Under the pieces are notes generated by a model. It made no database searches. It was not told the origin of the DNA and worked only from the letters and a program-made list of their open reading frames with translations. The translations under genes were made by a program, and so were the position numbers. From positions 139,401,686 through 139,465,685 of the forward strand of contig CAXKWD010000005.1 of the NCBI GenBank assembly GCA_964059195.1: a stretch of DNA of 64,000 nt, written 5' to 3'. The DNA comes from Ectobius pallidus (lineage: Eukaryota; Arthropoda; Insecta; Blattodea; Ectobiidae). Positions within the stretch are counted from its first letter, which is position 1. Every line of letters begins with the position of its first letter. This document shows, one piece after another, positions 57,362-64,000 of this stretch.

Positions 57362-58284
57362 AGGTAGGTGGTCCAGTTAAGGCCACGTTAATTTTCAAAA
57401 TAAAAAACAAAGTATTTATAATTTCCAAATTTATAATTTTCACACTCAGCTATCAACAGATGACTATAATAAGTTGTTTCGGGCAAGAAACAATGATATT
57501 ACTTAATTACATTGATAGCAAAAAATATATAATGAAATCAAGTGACAGTGGCCTTATGAGGAGCATGTAGTCATGATAAGGCCACTTGGGTACACTGTAA
57601 TCATCTGACCAGCTCTGTACTCTTTGCCTCACTTTTTTATGCATCTGAAATAAATTGAACGTATAGGCACATCAATATGTGTTAATTAGTGTAAAAATAA
57701 TAAAAAACACAATTAATTAATTGATTAATTAATTAATTATAAACAATTAAGCAAATTATGTATGTGTTCGCGGTCAAACCCAGGTCAGTATGAAAAGTGT
57801 GAACATTATTGCTTAAATGTTATAAATTAAGTAGATATTCACAAACAGAACTCGAACATTATGACCGAGAAATAGCGTTCCTCATCGCATCGCAACGTAT
57901 GTGGCCTTAACAGGTGCATGATATTTTTTTTATTTGCAATCTCGGTTATTAAACTTGGTATGTTAATGCAGATACAACAAAGAGATGCTTTAAAAGATCG
58001 CAATGTAAGCTATATTTCTACGTATAATTTTATGCTGATATGAATCTACTTAAATAGTTAGATGTATTTTATTTCTTATCTTGTTTTTATTTCTGAAGCG
58101 CGTATTTCACAAAAGTTTCTGCCTTTCCTCGAGGAATGGAGAAGGAACCCTGAAATTCTGGTCAGTTGACCTTCGAAGGACGAGCTTCAAGTAGGTGTTG
58201 AAATCTGGGGCCAAAGTATGATACTTTTACGTTAAAGTATTAGTGGCCTTATCAGGAGCATGGCCTTAACTAGCGCACCTACCT
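57362..58284. mobile_element. 923-bp inverted-end element, TA duplication
   Basis: Left AGGTAGGTGGTCCAGTTAAG then GCCACG. Right end inverted AGGTAGGTGCGCTAGTTAAG then GCCATG. TA on both sides. The motif GGCCTTAT(C/G)A(G)GAGCATG recurs inside (about 57551 and 58251) along with ATAAGGCCACTTGGG. No coding content, so probably a non-autonomous Tc1/mariner/pogo-like element. Confidence 0.75.
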
Positions 58285-58696
58285 TATATACATATATATA
58301 CATTACAAATATTTTTTTTGAACGGGCGGTGGTTTCGTACTTAGGAAAACAAGAAACGTAAATATATGAAAGAATTTTTCGAAAATCATGACATGGTATC
58401 GGTTGCAATAGGTATTTTTTCTTCGAAATCTACCTAATAAGAGAGAGTCGTCGCCAATCTTCGTGTCACATCCCCAGAACCTAAATATAAAATGTTGTTT
58501 TTATTCGACTTTTCATTCTCGAGCTAGGCTGTTTACAGACACAAAGATACTCACACAGACATATTTCTGAAAAATAGCATTTTTTTATTCAGGGGACTAC
58601 AAAGCGTGTATTTGTGTTAAAATCTCGACTTCGAATTTCGGTATCGAACACAATATTTCCTCTATTACCTATGGTACGGGCAGAGGAAATAAAAAA

Positions 58697-60118
58697 AATC
58701 CCTTTAGGCAGGCCTACAGGCTGAGGTAGATTTCGAAGTGCTTTTGATTTAATTTATTGTCGCTGCGCAGCACTCTTTCTTCTTTAGCCTTGGCATGACA
58801 AACCCTCAATAATAACTGCAAAAAAGAGGAAAGAACACTTTTTCAAACATTCAAATCTTGCCTTATATGAGAGCTATCGAGAAACTAGTTATTGATTTGT
58901 AGAGTACTCATCAAGAGCTTTTCAACGAAACCCCACAAGACGTGGTTTCAAAAATTTTTAATTTCCATCCCCCCACCCCACTCCCACTCGTACCCCCGAA
59001 ACGTTGGTGTCACTGTAAACTCCTCAGGGAGTACTCTAATTTATTCAAACAAAGTTTCCCTCTATACTTCATAGGGGCCGAGATATAAACTTTTCAAAAT
59101 TTCAAATCCCTCCCCCCTTGGGCCAATTTTGCTCATTAACGAACTTGTCCGAACTATTGGGCCTAGAAATAACATAATAAAATTTGGTTCAAATATCTTC
59201 AAAATTACGGCCGCTAGCGTGTAAAGATATATACAGGGCCGTGGAAAGAAAGCAAGGGCCCCAGGGACAAATTTCTCCGGGCCCCCGTTAAATTTTAAAT
59301 TCACTACCCAACTCGCCCTTTATAATCTATGCAACAAAAAGATTATGTAATTAAATTACATAATTAAGTGTGCCATAATGGTACCAGTACTTTATGAGAT
59401 TGTCTGGTAGACAGGAAAATATCTGTCTGTCTGTCCGTGTGTTTGTAAGCCCGATAACTCAAATACGCTTTATCGGATTTTCAATGAAACTTGGTATACC
59501 ATTTATAACGCCCATGGGCTCGAAGCCTATTGATTTTGGACCAAATCGGTTAACTGATGCCGGGCGCGAAACAGAAAAATACATTAAAATGTTCTAAGTA
59601 GGAACAATTTTATCTGTATGTACTAGTTTAATCTTCTTAAAATTATGATTTTAAATGCCGAACGTTAGTGAGGCCTACTGTTGAGTCCAAAAGGATTTTT
59701 GCTTCTACTTTTAAAAAATAGCAATTTTTCTTCAAGAATAATCCATTTCAGATTAACTGATTAATTCCGTGTCACCGTTATACGACAGGACAATGCAGAT
59801 AAAATAAACACATAAAACATAACTTAAGCTGTTTATTGACTTATAACCAATTTTATTTTAGAGTAAATTTAGAAAGTAAAAAATAAAACTTGGTCGGCGG
59901 GCCCCCTTTTGGGTTCCGGGCCCCGGAGCTGCAGCCCCGGCTGCGCCTCCCTCTCGTCGGGCCTGGATATATATATATAATCAAGATTTTTTTTTAACAG
60001 GCGGTGGTTTCGTACTTAGGGAGGCATGAAACGTAAAGATATGAAAGAATTTTTCGAAAGTCATGACATGGTATCGATTGCAATAGGTAGATTTTTCTTC
60101 GAAATCTACCTAAAAAGC
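58697..60118 (+). repeat. Dispersed repeat unit 2, interrupted by a hAT element
   Basis: The left half 58697-59233 and right half 59998-60118 parallel unit 1, with point differences and small indels. The hAT element 59234-59965 sits in the TATATA tract between them. Confidence 0.8.
59234..59965 (+). mobile_element. hAT-type element, 732 bp, exact 8-bp duplication
   Basis: Ends CAGGGCCGTGG (left) and CAGGCCCGACG (right, inverted). GATATATA at 59226-59233 and 59966-59973. The interior includes CTGTCTGTCTGTCCGTGTG and GCGATAACTC-like sequence shared with 34591-35232 and 50455-50635. No transposase. Confidence 0.82.
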
Positions 60119-60119
60119 A

Positions 60120-60750
60120 GATGGCGTGCATTTTTAATAAGTAGCAATTCAGATAGTGGTATTTTAAATTTGTAAAACCTAAACCTGATGTCTCTGAAAC
60201 AGATTATGGAAATAGTAGTCTCTATTGAAATTAGTTTTACAGCACGTTTCACAGAGGTCCATACACATAGACCGGATCTTTTCATGTGTCACTTTGATTG
60301 ATATCACGATACAAAGTCGCCAAAACGATTGGCAAATCTGCACGATGAATACGCATCTGATTTGCCAACTATCTGACCTGGTAGCAAGAATGATGAGGTC
60401 ATTCCAACAGCCCATTCTTCTCAGGTAATTCTTTTGCATACTCAGACCGTATTAGGCCTATCTATTTACGTATGGAAGACCTAATGTTGGTTGCCGGTAA
60501 AACGGATTGTTTCAAGATTAATATCTCGTATGTTACATGCCCCGCTGAATTCCTTGCCTTGCAATGTGTGTTCGTTTATGTATTACTAGCTGACCAATCA
60601 ACGCTCCTCGGTTTGATGTACTTCTATAAATCATCAGCTGTTTAGCCAACACGGTGAACGTATTTATATTCCACATACTCCTCCACCCGTAGTTTACTTT
60701 GATTATGTCTTAATAAATTTAATCGTTCTGTTTCAATTTTGGCAAACATA
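60120..60750. other. Unassigned, with overlapping frames at 60179-60439
   Basis: Frames on both strands (86 and 67 codons) overlap here; the minus one is Cys-rich (MDLCETCCKTNF). I recognise neither. ACTAGCTGACCAATC at 60588-60602 could be the head of a CTAGCTG-type repeat. Confidence 0.3.
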
Positions 60751-60755
60751 CAGTA

Positions 60756-60893
60756 AATAGCTGGGCATAGGGGATGCGTTCGCTCCTCTCACACAGCGGG
60801 CTCCGGTTTGAATTCTGGTCGGGACTAGTTAGGGCCTACCTAGGTAGGGTTTTTTCCGGGATTTTTCCTCACCTGTGCGACAAATGTCTAGGT
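60756..60893 (+). mobile_element. tRNA-derived SINE, family 3, 3'-truncated copy c
   Basis: GGGCATAGGGGATGCGTTCG, B-box remnant GGTTTGAATTCTGGTCGGGA, then TTTTTCCTCACCTGTGCGAC and AAATGTC. The match ends at about 60893. Confidence 0.65.
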
Positions 60894-60894
60894 G

Positions 60895-61468
60895 AAAATA
60901 CCAATTTTTACTTTATTACTTAATTTCATAGTTTGAAGCGTGCTTCATGGAAATGTAAATGCATTTTGAACCACGAGTCTATTTAAAGGTCCTAAATTAC
61001 AGCTAATATTACACTTTACTTATAGGCCTAAAACTATTTATATTATATATTATATTAAATGCCTATTTTGTTCCACTCTGTGTCATCTATTACTCCTGAT
61101 GTACTTTCTCCCCTTAAAGTGGAATCCGAACTACGGTAGGTACTTAAGTACGGTATGGTAGGGTATATGCTACCTCATACGATTACACTACAGATTATAG
61201 GGGATTGAGTCTGACAATGTGCAACATACTTACGTGGATTCGAAACTCCGATTTAAACATGATAGTCAGGCATTATCCGAAGAATCACAGTTCTTCTAAA
61301 AATTACAAAATTAAAAATTAAATTAAATTTAAAAAAAACTGTAAAGAAATCCTGTTTAGTATCAATATAATTGAACTTCATTTCTTTTCTATAATATTGA
61401 CCATAGAAAATTATTCTGCTTGCATAAAATGAGAAATAACGAGCTATTGCATTTCTTTTTAATATTGT
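60895..61468. other. No feature seen
   Basis: Unassigned AT-rich sequence. Confidence 0.35.
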
Positions 61469-61469
61469 A

Positions 61470-61530
61470 GGAGGAAAATTCCTCTACCACCGGGATTTGA
61501 ACCCAGGACAGTGACAATCTGTAGTTCATG
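61470..61530 (-). mobile_element. tRNA-like SINE fragment
   Basis: The minus strand reads GTCCTGGGTTCAAATCCCGG then TGGTAGAGGAATTTTCCTCC: a B box with matched T-stem and the start of a SINE body. A (TA)n run follows at 61540-61558. Confidence 0.5.
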
Positions 61531-61616
61531 AATGCATATGTATATATATATATATATATCATTTTAATTAAATAATTAACTTTGTTTCATACTTATTTGG
61601 GTTTCAACAATCCTAT

Positions 61617-61860
61617 TCAACTGAGCGAGGTGGCCGAGATGGTTGTAGGCTCTTGGACTCGCATACATGAGGTTCCGGGTTCAAATCCTGCGGCCGTCCA
61701 AGTTATTTCATTGTTTCCCCAGTCTTTAAGGCAAATGACGAATTGGATATTTAATAACCATAACTCATCGCCGCTATTTCATCCTGTGTCATATCCATTA
61801 AAATTGAATATCGGTTGAGGTTAACAGACGCCGTAAACCAATGCCACCTGTTAACAAAAC
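61617..61860 (+). mobile_element. tRNA-derived SINE with a Ser/Leu-tRNA-like head
   Basis: GAGCGAGGTGGCCGAGATGG (A box), TTGGACTCGCATACATGAGG, B box CCGGGTTCAAATCC, then body TTTCCCCAGTCTTTAAGGCA then AATGACG. The GGTGGCCGAG head and long variable arm recall class II tRNAs; the attached body marks it as a SINE rather than a tRNA gene. Confidence 0.68.
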
Positions 61861-61864
61861 CTCC

Positions 61865-63005
61865 CCACAGACAATGCCATAAACACATCAACTATAGAAT
61901 ACAGTTCCATATAAATAGGTGCATGGCTTACTGCCTACTGGTAGCCACGCAGAACCTGAACTCTTGATACGACCTCGATGTTCAAAGGAATATAAATTTT
62001 AAAAAGCTGAATTTAAAAAAAAAACCCAATCCTGAAGTTGCTCCCCCCCCCCCTCCAAATCATCAGTTTACTTCGTATGGAACACAGAAGTTTGAATAAC
62101 ATTAGGAAGTCACAATACAAATGAAAAGTAAATCTGAACCCTTCATTAACATATATGCATTTGCCTTGCGCATGATGAGAAAAGGCTGTTGAAATGAAGT
62201 AAGTCTTATATTTGAGATTAACAGCAAGCACGAAAATACAATTTGACCTTTCACCTGGTTTTTACACTAAATGGAGAATCGTTACTTCTTTCATTTCAAC
62301 TTGGAATGATTCATATTGATGTAGATTCAAGTATAAACTGAATGAGTAAACAGAAATATGAACTTTTTAGTTACCGTACTTAGTTTCAACAGTATTGACG
62401 ATTCAATTTTGTCTTATTAATTATTATTAATAATAATAATTATTATTATTATTATTATTAATAATTATTATTATTGTTATTATTATTATGCCGTGGACTG
62501 CTTTAAGGACCAAGGGCTGTCAGGCAACTCTGCCAGGATTAGTGTAATAAATATTGCAGTTTAAACTTTTCCTAACGTTCTGTACTAATAATTTCACTCA
62601 GACGAAGTTGTATGTCCAAATTATGTCTATTTTGTAGCCTATAGGCTTACCGGTAAAATTCACTGTTGTTTATTTGATATTAAAAAGAACGTTCTGACAT
62701 CAGTCTGATTTAGTCAACCAAAACAGGTCGAAACACGGAAATGCACAATTGGATTATTTGGCTCCGTTTTTAGAACTTGGTGATGTAATATCATTATTCA
62801 TTACATGCTGTGTGGAACATGCCAACATTGACTTTCCATTGTCTTCGCTTTAATTTTAAACAGCTTGGTGCACGGTAGTACGAATTCAATACAGATTCAG
62901 TTTTGGGCTTCAGCCGATAGTCTATATGGGTCTGTGTCTGAGTCGAACTCTATTGCACTTTCCATCTCATAAACAACGAAATCCACATACATATTGACCT
63001 ATATA
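61865..63005. other. Mostly unassigned; (TTA)n and poly(C)
   Basis: Poly(C) at 62043-62053. A (TTA/TAA)n tract at 62414-62489 contains an internal inverted TTATTATTAATAATAATAA. No gene or element recognised. Confidence 0.4.
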
Positions 63006-63007
63006 GT

Positions 63008-63615
63008 GTTCGGATGTTTATGACATGTCATATTTTTGTCCTGACCTTCGTTTTCTCGGCACACACAAATTAAACACGAGTTGCACGCTTCTTTTAATAA
63101 TTGGACTGTTTTTATTTTGCATATAATGTCATATTTTGGTCATTTTTGTGGTCTTCGTCATATTTTGGTCATATTTGCAATTCAACGTCATATTTCAGTT
63201 ATAAATTCGGTAAAGGAGCACAATTATACTATATATTCACTAAATGGTCCAGTTAAATTTGAAATTTATTTCATTAACTTAATGTTTAATGAAAATGGTT
63301 GACATAGCGTTATATATTAATTTACAATAGAAAACATACTTATTTTCTTACTGAAGAAGTAAATTTATACTACAGTACTTGGGCATCCTTAAAGAAAAAT
63401 AAGTTCTTTCTGAACTGGCAAGCCCATCAAATTGCCCCTAGCAAATATGTGCCATTTAAAAAGAAAGAAAAATATATTTACTGCTACAAGACGAACTGCT
63501 ATGGTGTTTACAATAAATCTGAATTAAAATTAAATAAGAACACTTGGTGGAGAATCTCAAATAAAAACGATTGTCTGTTGTCTGAAAGTAACGATTTGTA
63601 CATGGCAAAGCTCCT
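63008..63615 (+). mobile_element. hAT-like sequence related to the 37147 MITE
   Basis: TTCGGATGTTTATGACATGT then CATATTTTTGTCC parallels GGGCGGATTTCTATGACATG then TCATATTTTTCCCC at 37151. Several GTCATATTTTGGTCATATTT motifs follow. A frame open from 63309 to 63637 (about 109 codons, STWASLKKNKFFLNWQAHQ ... LLPTSIET) is unrecognised. The right boundary is unclear. Confidence 0.5.
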
Positions 63616-63616
63616 C

Positions 63617-64000
63617 CCTACCTCCATAGAAACATGACCTAAAATGCCGAAAAAGACCTAAAATGCCGAAAAAGACCTAAAAATGCCCATAAAATGACCA
63701 ATCTCTTGAAAATGACGAAAAATGCAAAATAAAGCAAAAAATGCAAAAACAAATTGCCCTTATAAAATCATTTATTTTCTGAAACATATTTATATATATT
63801 CGAGCTATCTTTTAACCTTCATATAAAAAGATGCAAAATCATCAAATGCCTTGCCCTACTTATTATATAACATCCCCTCATTGGTAAAAATGAAATGTAT
63901 TAATTTATGTAAAGGTATTGTATAATTAATTTTTACTAGATCGAGAGTATAAGACTATATAGTGATTATTGCAGCAGGAATGGTATAGTATAGTACACGC
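63617..64000. mobile_element. Probable second hAT-like terminus, running off the window
   Basis: ATAGAAACATGACCTAAAAT then GCCGAAAAAGACC parallels the inverted right end of the 37147 MITE (GGATTTCTATGACCTAAAAA). AAATGCCGAAAAAGACCTA is tandemly repeated two to three times. Confidence 0.4.

Larger units (their letters stand above)
56723..58690 (+). repeat. Dispersed repeat unit 1, interrupted
   Basis: The left half 56723-57256 (CCCTTTAGGCAGGCCTACAG ... ACGGCCGCTAGCGTGTAAAG) matches 58697-59233. The right half from 58318 (GGGCGGTGGTTTCGTACTTA) matches 59998-60118 and, inverted, 29560-29960. A TA-repeat tract and a 923-bp transposon separate the halves. Confidence 0.8.

Noticed and set aside
60179..60439. 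Cys-containing 86-codon frame as a chemoreceptor or zinc-protein exon
   Set aside because: No diagnostic motif and an equally open frame on the opposite strand; left unassigned.
61617..61702. Functional tRNA-Ser/Leu gene
   Set aside because: The tRNA-like head continues into a SINE body and the acceptor arms do not pair convincingly.
1..64000. CRISPR arrays, bacterial operons, rRNA genes, viral genes
   Set aside because: No regularly spaced direct repeats with unique spacers, no ribosome-binding sites or operon packing, and no rRNA or viral hallmark sequence seen.

Overview
The window looks like AT-rich, gene-poor nuclear DNA from an arthropod, most likely a hemimetabolous insect such as a cockroach or a relative. 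This is inferred from tRNA-derived SINEs with B boxes, Jockey and L2/CR1-like LINE remnants, many hAT-type elements with 8-bp target duplications, an orphan transposase-like family that I recall from arthropods and cnidarians, and the lack of any bacterial operon, Shine-Dalgarno or rRNA signal. No host gene can be annotated with confidence. Nearly everything recognisable is a mobile element.

Layout. 0.8-5.1 kb: LINE 3' ends, including a 3'-UTR hairpin seen four times in the window. 5.4-9.8 kb: tRNA-derived SINEs, a 1.9-kb inverted-repeat element enclosing a T-rich, C-depleted tract, and a 33-bp minisatellite. 11.99-14.30 kb: a complete-looking DNA transposon with CACTG ends, TTA duplication and an unbroken 555-codon protein gene. 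14.4-20 kb: SINEs and a LINE tail. 21.1-23.9 kb: two MITEs and the first ~1-kb 'CTAGCTGAAAAGGCCCGG' repeat, with further copies at 33.4, 35.2, 43.4, 46.0 and 46.6 kb. 28-32 kb: short inverted-repeat elements, including a hAT MITE with an internal 61-bp tandem array (second copy at 55.5 kb). 36.5-40.1 kb: a Jockey reverse transcriptase split by a TA-target element, itself split by a 1.3-kb hAT element carrying a further repeat, with a separate 469-bp hAT MITE nearby. 43.3-45.3 kb: an L2/CR1-like LINE split by one of the 1-kb repeats. 46.3-46.9 kb: a ~300-bp-arm palindrome made by two repeats lying tail to tail. 52.0 kb: another hAT MITE. 56.7-60.1 kb: two adjacent copies of one repeat, each invaded in its central AT-rich tract by a different DNA transposon. 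63 kb to the end: hAT-like sequence running off the window.

The elements work as an invasion record rather than a pathway. Exact target duplications at six hAT-like insertions (a seventh differs at one base) and rejoinable LINE reading frames give the relative order of events. The most notable items are the intact CACTG-ended transposon, whose protein family seems to lack a settled name, the four-deep nest at 36.5-40.1 kb, the hAT MITE with a variable internal tandem array, and a strong excess of the palindrome TAGGCCTA across the whole window.
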